Notes under the pieces: model-generated | What the model was told of the DNA's origin: nothing | Database searches by the model: none | Seen by the model: only the letters and a program-made list of their open reading frames with translations | Translations under genes and position numbers: made by a program | Part shown: positions 20,582-31,367 of the stretch, one piece after another | How positions within the stretch are numbered: the stretch's first letter is position 1 | How the letters are laid out: each line of letters begins with the position of its first letter | Assembly (NCBI GenBank): GCA_016282835.1 | Contig: JAEELR010000225.1 | Span: 62,001-126,000 of the forward strand | Direction of reading: 5' to 3' | Length of the DNA: 64,000 nt | Origin: Treponema sp. | Lineage (GTDB): Bacteria > Spirochaetota > Spirochaetia > Treponematales > Treponemataceae

Positions 20582-21847
20582 ATGAAAGTTTCTATAAAAA
20601 AAATAATCGGTCTGTCTGTTTTTATTCTGGTATTTTTCTCACTTGCTGCATTACAGCTTTTTATAATTGATTCAGTTCCTGCCGGCTGGGTTTCATTTTT
20701 TCTATTGCTTGCAGGCTTTATCTGGTTTTCGTTTTCAAAGTACTGGGAAATGTTTACGGAAGGTTCTTTCTCTTTTCTAAAAAAATTATTTTTCCTTGCA
20801 GTCTGTGCCGTTGCTTTACAGGTAAATTGTGTGCTGTCTAAACCTCAAAGAGAAGTATCTTATCTGGGTACTCTTTACAGGGAAGCCTTTCGTGAAATGA
20901 GGAATTTTGATTTTATGAAAGGCGACAAAATGCTTGAAGCTGGAGCTGCAAATGCTAAAACAGAATCAAAATGGAAGGCACCAAAGGGATATACTTATTC
21001 AAAAATAAACTGTGGTGTTCCGCTTGAACTGCTGGAAAAAGATTCACAAAATTCAGGCGAAAAATCCCGTGAAAAAGAAAAGCTCATTTTTATAATTCAT
21101 GGAGGCGCTTATGTAATCGGCTTAAACGATTATTACAGAGATGAAGCGCTGAAATTTTCAAAGCTTGCAAACGGGGCTTCTGCAATAAATATTGATTACA
21201 GGGTTGCTCCCGAATATGTTTATCCTGCAGCTCTCGAAGACGCTTTAGCTGCCTGGGACTGGATTTTAAAATCAGGCTGGAAAGAAGAAAATATAACTGT
21301 TGTCGGCGATAGTGCAGGCGGTAACCTGTTGATTTCCATGTGTTTGATTTTACGCAATCAGGGTAAAAAAATGCCTGGTAAAATTATATGTATGTCGCCG
21401 TGGCTTGATTTAACTGGAAGCGGGGAATCATATAAAACTAATCTGTATAAGGATGTGATGTTTGGAATCGGCAAGCATTCAGTTAAGGAAGAAGGAAAAA
21501 ATATTCCGGCACAAAACAAAACAGAGGAAGGCGAAACATTGGAAGGCGGAGAAAATAAAAAGCCTATGGTTGCCTGGTATGCAGATGATAATGATTTGTA
21601 TGATGAATATTTGTCTCCGGTATTTGCACAGTTTTACGGCTTTCCAAAAATGCTTGTGCAGGTAGGAACCTGGGAACTTTTGCAGAGTGACAGCAGGACT
21701 TTATATGAAAAGGCAAAAGCTAGTGGCGTTGATGTAACGCTCCAGGAATACGAGGGAATGTTCCATGTGTTCCAGCTTACTCTTGAAATAATTCCGGAAG
21801 TAAAAAATGCCTGGAAAGAAATACAGAAATTTGTTCTGGAAGGATAA
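20582..21847 (+). CDS. alpha/beta hydrolase (HSL-type esterase/lipase)
   Basis: HGGAYVIG, VVGDSAGGNL, C-terminal His in GMFHVFQL; N-terminal TM segments. Confidence 0.9.
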   Translation: MKVSIKKIIGLSVFILVFFSLAALQLFIIDSVPAGWVSFFLLLAGFIWFSFSKYWEMFTEGSFSFLKKLFFLAVCAVALQVNCVLSKPQREVSYLGTLYREAFREMRNFDFMKGDKMLEAGAANAKTESKWKAPKGYTYSKINCGVPLELLEKDSQNSGEKSREKEKLIFIIHGGAYVIGLNDYYRDEALKFSKLANGASAINIDYRVAPEYVYPAALEDALAAWDWILKSGWKEENITVVGDSAGGNLLISMCLILRNQGKKMPGKIICMSPWLDLTGSGESYKTNLYKDVMFGIGKHSVKEEGKNIPAQNKTEEGETLEGGENKKPMVAWYADDNDLYDEYLSPVFAQFYGFPKMLVQVGTWELLQSDSRTLYEKAKASGVDVTLQEYEGMFHVFQLTLEIIPEVKNAWKEIQKFVLEG

Positions 21848-21861
21848 AAGTCATTCACCAC

Positions 21862-21980
21862 TCTGTCATTCTGAATACTTCGACAGGCTCAGTACATCGC
21901 TCGTTTCGGAATCTGTACGTGCAGAGACTGACAGATGCTGAAGCAAGCTCGAAATAACGAGCTGCAAATTCAGCATGACA
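21862..21980 (+). repeat. family B composite repeat containing a family A-like core (cttcgacaggctcag)
   Basis: tgtcattctgaatacttcgacaggctcagtacatcgctcgtttcggaatctgtacgtgcagag...gatgctgaagcaagctcgaaataacgagctgcaaattcagcatgaca. Confidence 0.88.
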
Positions 21981-22140
21981 AAAATATCTGCATAACATAT
22001 TTCCCTGTCTCAACCACCAAATTTTCACTTAAAATTCGCTGAAAAAAAATCCTAAAATTATCTTGAAAAAAATTTGACAAATCAGAAAAACGCATTTATC
22101 ATTTTAATAATTAAAGATAAATTTCAGAGGAGGAAATTTA

Positions 22141-23460
22141 ATGAAAAAATTACTTTCAGCTGTATTTGCTGCAACAATTCTGGCAGGTTCAGTCTTTGCT
22201 TTAGGTGGCAAGGATGACAAACCTATCGTTCTTACTGTTTTGGATTATCAGGATGCAACCGCTCCTAACACATTTGACGACAATAAGATTATTTGGGAAG
22301 CATTTGAAAAAGCACATCCTGAGATTAAAATCGAACGCGAAGTTCTTTTTAATGAACCATATCATCAGAAAGCTGCTGCTTATGCTGCAAGCGGAAAGCT
22401 TCCAGATGTAATCTATATGTTCCCTGCAGGACGTTCATCTCCGATTCATATGAAACATCTTACAAAGGATTTAACTCCATTCTTAAAGAAAGATGGAATT
22501 TATGATGATTATAACCCTGCATGTTTAGATCCAAAATCACAGGCTTCAGGTTATGTTGCTGAATTCCCTATGGGACTTACAGTTTCTCATATGATGTATG
22601 TAAATACAGATGTGTTGAAAGCATGTGGACTTGAAATTCCAAAAACATATGAAGAATTGAAAGCTCAGGTTCCAGTTCTTAAAGCTAAGGGCTATGAAAC
22701 AGTTATCATGGCAAATATGGACGACTGGGTTATGCAGTCATGCTTGTTCTCTACAGTTGTAGGTCGTTTTGGCGGAACAGAATGGACTAGTGCAGTAAAA
22801 AAGGGAAAGGCTAAATTTACAGATGGATTCTTCTTGGATTCTGTAAAATTCATCAAAACACTTTATGATGATGGTGTAATTTCTGCAAAAACTTTAAGCA
22901 CACCTTACGGAGATGTTCCTGGACAGTTCGCTGCTAAAAAAGGTGCATATCTTATCGACGGTGACTGGAGAGTTGGTGCATTCATTACAGACCAGTCTAC
23001 AGGAAAAGCATTAATTTCTGTAAAAGATCAGAAAGAAAAAGTTGAACTTATTAATTTCCCAGCAATCCCTGGTGAAAAATTCCATAATTCAAACTCAGGT
23101 ACTTTAGGTGTAGGTTATGGTATGAACGCTAAAATCAAGAAGGGTTCAAAGAAAGAAGCTGCAGCTTGGGAACTTATCAAATGGTTACAGAGCCCTGTTG
23201 TACAGCAGAGAAGACTTGATACAGGAAACTCATTCCCTTCATTGGTTAGAGGAGTTTCATACGATGGTCTTGAACCACTTGCTGCAAAACGTGCTGAATT
23301 CTACAGCAAAACAGCTGTAACAACACCAATATTTGACAGTGACTTTAATGCAGATGTAGCAAGCGTATTGAACCGCGATTTACAGGCATTAGGCTTGGGT
23401 AAAATTACTCCAGAAGATGTTTGTAAGAATGTTCAGGCTGCTTACGAAGCATCTAAATAA
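22141..23460 (+). CDS. extracellular solute-binding protein of sugar ABC transporter
   Basis: Signal peptide, family 1 solute-binding protein features; followed by two permease genes. Confidence 0.9.
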   Translation: MKKLLSAVFAATILAGSVFALGGKDDKPIVLTVLDYQDATAPNTFDDNKIIWEAFEKAHPEIKIEREVLFNEPYHQKAAAYAASGKLPDVIYMFPAGRSSPIHMKHLTKDLTPFLKKDGIYDDYNPACLDPKSQASGYVAEFPMGLTVSHMMYVNTDVLKACGLEIPKTYEELKAQVPVLKAKGYETVIMANMDDWVMQSCLFSTVVGRFGGTEWTSAVKKGKAKFTDGFFLDSVKFIKTLYDDGVISAKTLSTPYGDVPGQFAAKKGAYLIDGDWRVGAFITDQSTGKALISVKDQKEKVELINFPAIPGEKFHNSNSGTLGVGYGMNAKIKKGSKKEAAAWELIKWLQSPVVQQRRLDTGNSFPSLVRGVSYDGLEPLAAKRAEFYSKTAVTTPIFDSDFNADVASVLNRDLQALGLGKITPEDVCKNVQAAYEASK

Positions 23461-23488
23461 GCTGCATAGTTAAAGCTATGTGAATTCG

Positions 23489-23533
23489 CTGTTAATCCGG
23501 CTGAATAAAGTTAGGGTTTAGCCGGGTTAGCAG
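23489..23533 (+). promoter_or_regulatory. stem-loop between solute-binding protein and permease genes
   Basis: CTGTTAATCCGGCT - 17 nt - AGCCGGGTTAGCAG, 14-bp stem with two G-U pairs. Confidence 0.7.
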
Positions 23534-23682
23534 TATGAGTTTGTTTGTTAAGAATCAGTTTCTTTTTTTTTAAGGACAGTCTTAACACAATATTAAAATC
23601 TTAAATTTAAAAAAATTTAGAGAGTTTTTTGAATCAAGAATTTTTGATGAGATAAACTAAAATAAAATTTGAGGTTTGTTTT

Positions 23683-25014
23683 ATGGAAAAAAAATGTCTT
23701 ATCGCGGCATCAAAAGTTGTTTTGATTTTAGGCATAATCGGAATGTTCATTCCTTTTTTTGACGAGTCAAATATTTTTGAAGCCATCGGTTATTTTTTTA
23801 GTGTAAAATCATTCAGATATATTTTTACAGGTATAAACTGTCTTTTACTTGTAATTACATATTTAGTGAATTTGATTTATTCGATTATAGTTTTATCGTC
23901 TACATTTTCATCTAAAAAGCTTAACGAAGAATATTACAAAGGATGTATAAGACTTGATGTACTGCTTCTTGCTTTAGGTTATGTTTTTGTTATTTGCGCT
24001 GCAATTCTTGCGACACACTTAGGTGAAGAAGAAGTAAAAATTGCTTTCGGCTTAAAGCTTGTAATAATTGCACAAGTTATTAGTACCATCCTTTATTTAT
24101 ATACATCACTTTATAAAGAGGAAATTTCAACTGCAAGGGAAGAAAGAAAAGCATATTGGTTCTTGAGTTTACCTGCTATTCTCTTCTACTTTGCAGTTAT
24201 GACTTTCCCTTCAATCTTTTCTGTTTTCTTAAGTTTTACAAATTATGATGGCGGCAATCTTTTTGAAAAGGGTGCTTTAGGCTTTGTAGGTTTTAAGAAC
24301 TACATTAAAGTATTTAAGGACCAGTATTTTTATCTTTCTTTGAAAAACAACTTATGGATAGTTTTTGTTTCAGTATTCGGACAGCTTCCATTGGGATTTT
24401 TCCTTGCATACATTATTTCACGCGGACTTATTAAGGGAAAAGATTTTTTCCAGACAATGATTTATCTTCCTTGTGTAATTTCAACTGTTGTAATTGGTGT
24501 TTTGTTCCAGTCCTTCTTTAGTCCAAATGGAGCCTGGACAGAAATTATTTCCATATTCAACCGCTCTTATGAATGGCATACTCCAGAACACCCGATTATA
24601 CCGGTTCTCTTTGTAATTCTGTGGATGTATACGGGAACCTATTTGATTATCTTCCTGTCGAACCTGCAGAAAATTGACCCTGAAATTATTGAAGCTGCAA
24701 CAATTGACGGTGCAACAGAATGGCAGAGTTTGTGGCACATTATTTTCCCACAGCTTTCTGGAGTTTTTGTTATAAGTGCAATCCTGGCAATTTCCGGTTC
24801 ATTAAAATCATTTGACTTGATTTACGTTATGACGGGTGGTGGTCCTGCTAAACAAACTTATGTATTGTCACTGTACATGTTTGATAAAGCATTCAAGGGA
24901 GCCGCAGATTATCCTATGGCAAATACTATTTCTACAATCATGGTTATTATCAGTTTGATTTTAATCGTAATTGTAAAATCTCTTGAAAAGAAATTTGGTG
25001 CAAAGGAGGAATAG
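23683..25014 (+). CDS. carbohydrate ABC transporter permease (MalF-like)
   Basis: EAATIDGATEWQSLWHIIFPQL EAA loop; N-terminal TM extension. Confidence 0.92.
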   Translation: MEKKCLIAASKVVLILGIIGMFIPFFDESNIFEAIGYFFSVKSFRYIFTGINCLLLVITYLVNLIYSIIVLSSTFSSKKLNEEYYKGCIRLDVLLLALGYVFVICAAILATHLGEEEVKIAFGLKLVIIAQVISTILYLYTSLYKEEISTAREERKAYWFLSLPAILFYFAVMTFPSIFSVFLSFTNYDGGNLFEKGALGFVGFKNYIKVFKDQYFYLSLKNNLWIVFVSVFGQLPLGFFLAYIISRGLIKGKDFFQTMIYLPCVISTVVIGVLFQSFFSPNGAWTEIISIFNRSYEWHTPEHPIIPVLFVILWMYTGTYLIIFLSNLQKIDPEIIEAATIDGATEWQSLWHIIFPQLSGVFVISAILAISGSLKSFDLIYVMTGGGPAKQTYVLSLYMFDKAFKGAADYPMANTISTIMVIISLILIVIVKSLEKKFGAKEE

Positions 25015-25017
25015 TAT

Positions 25018-25869
25018 ATGAACGTATTTGAAAAGAAAGGTGCCGGTCATCACATTAAAAATATTTTTATATATGCAATATTAATATTTTTTACATTTAT
25101 GGCTCTATATCCTTTGTTCTGGCTTTTTATTTCATCATTTAAAACCACACAGGAATATCAGTTAACAAGTAAACTCGCTTTTCCTCAGCAGTGGTGGCCA
25201 AAAAACTATTCTGATGCATGGGTTCGCGGTGATTTTACTACCTTGTTCTTTAACAGCATTGTTTATACAGCTGTTTCAACCTTTGCAATTTTGATTTGTT
25301 CTGTTGCAGCGGGCTTTGCATTTGCTAAACTTAAATCTAAAGCAACAAATTTCTTCTATAAATCATTTGTTATAGGAATTTTGATTACCCTTCAGTGTAT
25401 TATGATTCCGTTGTTCTTTATGGCAAACTGGACGGGCCTTTACGATACGCGCTTAGGTGTAATTATCTGTTACATAGGTATTGGAATGCCGATGGGTGTT
25501 TATCTTGCGACTGAGTACATTAAGAGTATTCCTGATTCATTGATTGAGTCTGCGCGAATTGACGGTGCTCCATTCATGAAGATTTTCACAGACATCATTT
25601 TCCCAATGGCAAAACCTGTAGGCGTTACTCTGGCAATTATTACAATCACCGGTACCTGGAATGAATTCATGCTCGTTAACATTTTAGCTTCAAGTGAAAA
25701 GATTAAATCACTTCCTGTCGGAGTACAAAAGTTCTCCGGTGCCTTAGCTTCTGACTTCGGAAAACAATATGCAGCTTTGATGATTAGTATAATTCCAATT
25801 ATTATCTTCTATTTAATCTTCAGAAAGCAAATAACAAAAGGAGTTGCGGCAGGTGCTGTTAAAGGCTAA
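25018..25869 (+). CDS. carbohydrate ABC transporter permease (MalG-like)
   Basis: ESARIDGAPFMKIFTDIIFPMAKP EAA loop. Confidence 0.93.
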   Translation: MNVFEKKGAGHHIKNIFIYAILIFFTFMALYPLFWLFISSFKTTQEYQLTSKLAFPQQWWPKNYSDAWVRGDFTTLFFNSIVYTAVSTFAILICSVAAGFAFAKLKSKATNFFYKSFVIGILITLQCIMIPLFFMANWTGLYDTRLGVIICYIGIGMPMGVYLATEYIKSIPDSLIESARIDGAPFMKIFTDIIFPMAKPVGVTLAIITITGTWNEFMLVNILASSEKIKSLPVGVQKFSGALASDFGKQYAALMISIIPIIIFYLIFRKQITKGVAAGAVKG

Positions 25870-25878
25870 TATTCTAAT

Positions 25879-27501
25879 ATGGCTATAAAATTTAGAATAT
25901 TTTTTCTTTTGATTAGTATATTTGGTTTTTCATTTATTTCTTGTGACTTAGAAAAGCATTCAGAAATAGATGAAAAACCATCTTCATTTAGTACAGACGA
26001 ATCAACAGATTCTTCCACTAACACAACTGCTAATGAAAAAATTCTTTTCCAGAACGGCGAAGACTCAGCTGAAATTTTTTATAATCCGCATCAGGGATTT
26101 TACAGGCCTATAGTTTTTACAGTAAACACAAATGGAATCACTCTGGAAGGGGAAAGCATTTCGACACTCTCTACTTCATGGCAAATTAGAAACTGGGATG
26201 ATTATAAAGATTTAGAAAGTCATGCCTGGTCAGAAGCTGAAAGGGCAGATTATGAATACACACAGCTTTATCATTTGCGATTTGATTTAAGTGCGTTTTC
26301 TAAAGGAATAAATGGTGAAGAGGATTTAGAATTAACACCGGCAGTAGTCAGCGATTTAAATTCAATTCTTCAGGTTTTTCTAGAGAAGGGCTTAAATGTA
26401 ATAGTAAGATTTTGTTATTGCCCGGAATTTAATTATGATGCAGCAACATATACACATCCAACAAATTTTGAGCCGTCACTTGAAATTATGGAAAGTCATA
26501 TCGCTTCAGTCTGCGGGGTTTTAAAAAATTATGAAGATACAGTAACAGCAATTGAAGTTGGTATGGTTGGTCCTTGGGGCGAAATGCATACAACAGAAAA
26601 AGCTGAAAATGATGTGAGCATAATTCCTTCCCTTATGGAAAAATTCAGGGCAGAAACAGAAGGCACAAATATTCCGCTTTTAGTCCGCACGCCAGACAGA
26701 ATCTATGCATATATTTATAAATACATTCAGAATAAAAACTTTACAAAAGGTTCCGGAAAGCGAATTAAACTGAAGGATATTAATAGTGCTAAAATCCCTG
26801 CAGAAAGTGATGCTGCAAGATTTGGAATGTACAATGACGGCTACTTAGGTTCTGAGTCTGATGAAGGAACTTATAGTAATCGTCCGCAGGAAGTTGAGTG
26901 GCTTAAAGAAATCACTGAACGCACTCCTTATGGCGGGGAAGTTATTAATTATGAAGACAACGTTCACTATCTGCTTTCAAACACAATAGATTTTAATACT
27001 CACCAGGAAATGTTTGATTTAAATCTTTCTTATCTTGATGTTGAATGGGATAATCAGATTGTTGCCTGGTGGAATGCGACTAAATTTAATGGCTCTGTTT
27101 CAGATCCTCTTTTTGCACAGAAGTCCTGCTATGAATATTTAAAAGCTCATATGGGATACAGACTTTATGTAACTAAAGCAGCTTATGAAACTGATGATAA
27201 TTTTAAACTAAAGATTAGTCTTGGAAATTCTGGATTTGGAAACTTCATTCATAAGTCTAATGTTTCACTTTTGTTTGTTAAGAATAATAAACTTGTTAAA
27301 GAAGAAAAAAATTTATGCGTATACACAGGGCGTGTCGGTGAAAATGCAATTTGCATAGAGACAAAGCTTCCTGAAGAAAAAGGAACTTATAGTGTTTACC
27401 TAAAGCTTGATAACGGAAACGGAAAATATCCTGTTCGTTTTTCAAATGCACAGAGATGGAACGAAAAGCTAAGTGCTAATTTAATCGGTGAAATAAAGTA
27501 A
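25879..27501 (+). CDS. lipoprotein resembling the DUF4874/DUF4832 family
   Basis: Lipobox FISC; NPHQGFYRP..., EVGMVGPWGEMH; overlaps the next gene by 1 nt. Confidence 0.7.
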   Translation: MAIKFRIFFLLISIFGFSFISCDLEKHSEIDEKPSSFSTDESTDSSTNTTANEKILFQNGEDSAEIFYNPHQGFYRPIVFTVNTNGITLEGESISTLSTSWQIRNWDDYKDLESHAWSEAERADYEYTQLYHLRFDLSAFSKGINGEEDLELTPAVVSDLNSILQVFLEKGLNVIVRFCYCPEFNYDAATYTHPTNFEPSLEIMESHIASVCGVLKNYEDTVTAIEVGMVGPWGEMHTTEKAENDVSIIPSLMEKFRAETEGTNIPLLVRTPDRIYAYIYKYIQNKNFTKGSGKRIKLKDINSAKIPAESDAARFGMYNDGYLGSESDEGTYSNRPQEVEWLKEITERTPYGGEVINYEDNVHYLLSNTIDFNTHQEMFDLNLSYLDVEWDNQIVAWWNATKFNGSVSDPLFAQKSCYEYLKAHMGYRLYVTKAAYETDDNFKLKISLGNSGFGNFIHKSNVSLLFVKNNKLVKEEKNLCVYTGRVGENAICIETKLPEEKGTYSVYLKLDNGNGKYPVRFSNAQRWNEKLSANLIGEIK

Positions 27502-28847
27502 TGGAAATGCAAAAAACAAATTTTTTAGAAGGCAGGATTTTTCTGCCAATGTTGAAATTTTCAATTCCCATAATGCTCTCAATCTTTTTTCAGCAGATGT
27601 ATAACACTGTTGATACAATGATTGTAGGCTATACTTTGGGTGAAGAAACTCTTGCAGCAATCGGTGTTTCCTCTCCTATATTTGAGCTTTTTGTCGGCTT
27701 CGCTTTAGGTTTTGGAAACGGTCTTTCAATTATAATAGCCCGCTCTTACGGAACCCGCGATGAAAGGCTTTTGAAAAACAGTGTTGCCGGTTCAATTATT
27801 GTAGGCCTGATTGTTTCCATAGTAGTTACTGTTCTTTCAGCAGTTTTTATGTCACCGCTTTTAAAGCTTTTGAAAACACCGCAGGAAACTTTTGCACTTT
27901 CATATTCGTACATCAGAAAAATTACTTTATTTACAATAGTTTTATTTATGTACAACTTGTGTGCCGGAATGTTGAGGGCTGTTGGAAATAGTTTTATGCC
28001 TCTCGTATTTTTAATCGTTTCTTCTGTGTTAAACATCGGGCTGGATTTTTTATTCATCACAGTTTTCAAGCGCGGAATAGATGGAGCAGCAGAAGCAACT
28101 GTTATTTCTCAGGGAGTTTCTGTTGCTTTGTGTATCATTTATATTTATAAAGCAGTTCCTTCACTTATACCTTCGAAAGAAAATTTTGTAGAAGGAAAAT
28201 CGATGCACAAACAATTAACCGTGCAGGGACTTTCAATGGGTTTTATGAGTTGCATAGTTTCTGCAGGAACTGTAATTTTACAGTCGGCAATAAACGGTTT
28301 CGGGTATTTGATTATTGCAGGTCATACAGCAGCAAGAAGACTTTTCCAGGTTACTCTCATGCCATATTCTGCAATGGGACAATCAGTAAATACTTTCGTT
28401 TCACAAAACTATGGTGCAAACAATGCAAAGCGAATTCGAAAGGGAATGCTCGAGTCATATATTTATGATGGCGTTATAACGATTGTAATGACTGCCTTAA
28501 TCTGGCTTTTTGCTCCGGCTATAATCAAATTTATTTCGGGTTCAAGCGAAGCAGAGTTAGTATCTTATGGCTCGCGATACATTAAGTTTATGGTTCCGTT
28601 TTATTTTGTACTGGGGCTTTTAACAATTACCCGCACTTCCTTACAGGCAATCGACAGCAAAATACTTCCGGTTCTTTCAAGCGTAATGGAACTAATCGGA
28701 AAAATTTTATTCACCATAATTTTAATTCCCCGCTTTGGCATTAATGCGGTTATTGTCTGTGAGCCTTTAATCTGGTGCTTTATGGTTGTTGAACTTTTAA
28801 TTTCTTTCTGGACAAATAAATATATCAGAACAGGGAAAATGGAATAA
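27501..28847 (+). CDS. MATE family efflux transporter
   Basis: MATE-like N-terminus (PIMLSIFFQQMYNTVDTMIVGYTLGEETLAAIG), polytopic. Confidence 0.9.
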   Translation: MEMQKTNFLEGRIFLPMLKFSIPIMLSIFFQQMYNTVDTMIVGYTLGEETLAAIGVSSPIFELFVGFALGFGNGLSIIIARSYGTRDERLLKNSVAGSIIVGLIVSIVVTVLSAVFMSPLLKLLKTPQETFALSYSYIRKITLFTIVLFMYNLCAGMLRAVGNSFMPLVFLIVSSVLNIGLDFLFITVFKRGIDGAAEATVISQGVSVALCIIYIYKAVPSLIPSKENFVEGKSMHKQLTVQGLSMGFMSCIVSAGTVILQSAINGFGYLIIAGHTAARRLFQVTLMPYSAMGQSVNTFVSQNYGANNAKRIRKGMLESYIYDGVITIVMTALIWLFAPAIIKFISGSSEAELVSYGSRYIKFMVPFYFVLGLLTITRTSLQAIDSKILPVLSSVMELIGKILFTIILIPRFGINAVIVCEPLIWCFMVVELLISFWTNKYIRTGKME

Positions 28848-28890
28848 ATCCTTACTTGCGAATTAGCCAAAAACCTAATACAATTTCACT

Positions 28891-29541
28891 ATGTCTAATT
28901 ACGAAAATATTTTGTTTGATTTTGATGGAACAGTTTGCGATACATCTGAAGGAGTTTTTAAAGGCTTCGATTATGTTGTTGATTATTATAAATTAAATAT
29001 AGATAAATCGATTTATAAAAAAATGATGGGACCTCCACTAAGGGAAAGCTTCGTTAACTGTCTGCATCTTCCTGAAAGTGAAATAAAAAATGCAATTGCA
29101 AAGCATCGTGAATATTATAATGCGGGTGGAATGTATGAGCTTGAGATTTACGATGGAGTTGTTGATTTAATAAAAAATTTGAAGCGGGCAGGAAAAAAAG
29201 TTTATATCGCTACAAGTAAGCCTGAACACTATACAGTAAAAATCCTTGAAAAAATTGGCCTTAAAGATTTATTTGATTTTGTCGGCGGCAGTGATATTTC
29301 AGAAAGCAACCGTGTAGAAAAAATCGATGTACTTAAATATGTAATGAAAGAAAACAATTTGACTTCAGAAAATTCCATAATGATAGGTGACAGATTTTAT
29401 GATGTTCGTGGGGCACATTCTGTCGGCTTAAAGTGCATAGGAATTCTCTGGGGCTTTGGTGATTTACAGGAGATGCAGGAATGTGGAGCAGATTATATAA
29501 AAGCTACTCCAAAGGATGTCGAAGAGTTTTTATTGAAGTAA
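28891..29541 (+). CDS. HAD family hydrolase (phosphoglycolate phosphatase-like)
   Basis: LFDFDGTVCDTSEG, ATSKPEHY, MIGDRFYDVRGA. Confidence 0.9.
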   Translation: MSNYENILFDFDGTVCDTSEGVFKGFDYVVDYYKLNIDKSIYKKMMGPPLRESFVNCLHLPESEIKNAIAKHREYYNAGGMYELEIYDGVVDLIKNLKRAGKKVYIATSKPEHYTVKILEKIGLKDLFDFVGGSDISESNRVEKIDVLKYVMKENNLTSENSIMIGDRFYDVRGAHSVGLKCIGILWGFGDLQEMQECGADYIKATPKDVEEFLLK

Positions 29542-30123
29542 ATTCTTAATAACAAATTTGATTGAATCGCCTGCAACCTGTAAGTTAGGAGTTTCTGTGA
29601 TTCCTACATTATAGATTCCATAATAAAGACTGCTAAAAAGTAAATCGTTGATTTCCTTGACTGGCAGTTTTTTTATTTCACCTTTATTCTGTCCGCGAAT
29701 AATTACCGTGCTGATAATGTGTCTTATTCTTATTGTTCTTCTGTTAAGCCTGCGGTTTATATCAATTCCGGTTTTCTGCAATTGAAGTAAATGATCTAAA
29801 ACGACTCTAAAAATTCTATAGTAATGTGTACAGATTTTAATTGTTTCATCAAATATTTTTTCAAGGCATTCAGTAGAAGAAAGATTTTTGTCATTCATAA
29901 AGATTGCAATATTGTTTTCAAGTTCATCTGTTACCTGCTTTATACATTCTATAAAAACCTGCTGCTTGTTTTCATAATAAATGTATAGAGTAGTTCTGGT
30001 AATTCCACAGCGGTCTGCAATTTTCTGAAAGGTAACATCAGCGTATCCGTCTTTAATAAAGAGGTCTCTGGCTTTTTCCAGAATTTCTTTTTTTCTTTTT
30101 TCGTGTTCTACTTGAATTGCCAT
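29530..30123 (-). CDS. TetR/AcrR family transcriptional regulator
   Basis: N-terminal HTH KILEKARDLFIKDGYADVTFQKIADRCGITRTTLYIYYENKQQVF. Confidence 0.92.
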   Translation of the reverse strand: MAIQVEHEKRKKEILEKARDLFIKDGYADVTFQKIADRCGITRTTLYIYYENKQQVFIECIKQVTDELENNIAIFMNDKNLSSTECLEKIFDETIKICTHYYRIFRVVLDHLLQLQKTGIDINRRLNRRTIRIRHIISTVIIRGQNKGEIKKLPVKEINDLLFSSLYYGIYNVGITETPNLQVAGDSIKFVIKNLLQ

Positions 30124-31283
30124 TATTTATCTCCAAAGATATAAAAGACAGTGTCTAAGTTTCCGGCTTTAATATTTTTTTTGCTTTCAACTTTTTTGTT
30201 TATACATTCAAGGAATTTGCTCTGACTTGTAATTACACCAATCTTCCAGTCAGGGAAATCTGTAAAGAGGGAGTTCATCTGTTTGTATAAAGAAAGAGCT
30301 TCTTCTTCATCGCCTAAGCGCTCACCGTATGGAGGATTACAGATTAAATTTCCTTCATCATAAGGAGCTTTTAGATCGGCAAAATCGCTTACAACAAATT
30401 CAGGGCGTTCAATATGATAACTGATATCGATTAACTGAAGTGCACGGCCGGCTGTAACACAGGCATGCTCTGCATTTAGTTTTGCTCTTTCTACAGCTTC
30501 CGGATTTATATCGCTTCCTGTGATTCTGCATTCTACATCAGTCCTGATTTTTGACGCTTCAATTTTTTTTATTTCAAGTGCTTTCTGCTGATTATAAATT
30601 GCGAGGTTTTCGTACGCAAAGTGTCTTCCAAGACCGGGTGCAACATTGTGTGCATAAAGACACGCTTCTATAGGGATTGTTCCGCTGCCGCAAAACGGGT
30701 CGTGCAAAGGTGTTTTTCTTCTCCACATCATTTCCTGTAAAAGAATTGCTGCAGTTGTTTCCCTGAGAGGGGCTTCTCCGCCGTTTGTTCTGTAGCCTCG
30801 TTTATGCAGAGCCTCGCCGGAAGTGTCCAGCAGAATAGTAACTGTGTCCTGTTCAATATAAACCCTGATATCACATTCGTTTCCGCTTTCCGGTAAATTG
30901 TGAATGTGCCATACATCACCAAGTTTAGAATAAATTGCTTTGTGAATCATTTTTTGCACTGTGTGTTCACTATTTAATTTACTGCGGTGACAGCGAACTT
31001 TATCAACAATTACTCTTGAATCCTTCTTTAAATAATCCTGCCAGCAGACAGCATAGCAGCCGTCAAATAATGCATCGAAATTATCTGCCCTATATTTCGC
31101 CATTTGCAAATAGATTCTGTCGCTTGTCCTTACGCAATAATTTACTCTGTATAAAGCATCTTCATCACCAAAAAAAGAAACGCGTCCGGGAGCATTTGAT
31201 TCAAGCTTGTATCCCAAAAGTTTGAGTTCATTTCCTAAAATTTTTTCTGCACCTATAGCACATAAAGCAACATAAGTATTCAT
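30123..31283 (-). CDS. THUMP-domain class I SAM-dependent RNA methyltransferase (RlmL/YpsC-like)
   Basis: LLDTSGEALHKRGYR, LHDPFCGSGTIPIEA, LICNPPYGERLGD; start taken at MNTYVAL. Confidence 0.9.
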   Translation of the reverse strand: MNTYVALCAIGAEKILGNELKLLGYKLESNAPGRVSFFGDEDALYRVNYCVRTSDRIYLQMAKYRADNFDALFDGCYAVCWQDYLKKDSRVIVDKVRCHRSKLNSEHTVQKMIHKAIYSKLGDVWHIHNLPESGNECDIRVYIEQDTVTILLDTSGEALHKRGYRTNGGEAPLRETTAAILLQEMMWRRKTPLHDPFCGSGTIPIEACLYAHNVAPGLGRHFAYENLAIYNQQKALEIKKIEASKIRTDVECRITGSDINPEAVERAKLNAEHACVTAGRALQLIDISYHIERPEFVVSDFADLKAPYDEGNLICNPPYGERLGDEEEALSLYKQMNSLFTDFPDWKIGVITSQSKFLECINKKVESKKNIKAGNLDTVFYIFGDK

Positions 31284-31367
31284 AAAACTGATTATAGCAA
31301 GTCGTGACAAAATCTACAAGTTTGTCATAATGTCTATATGGAAAAAATGCAAATACAGAATTAGAAT

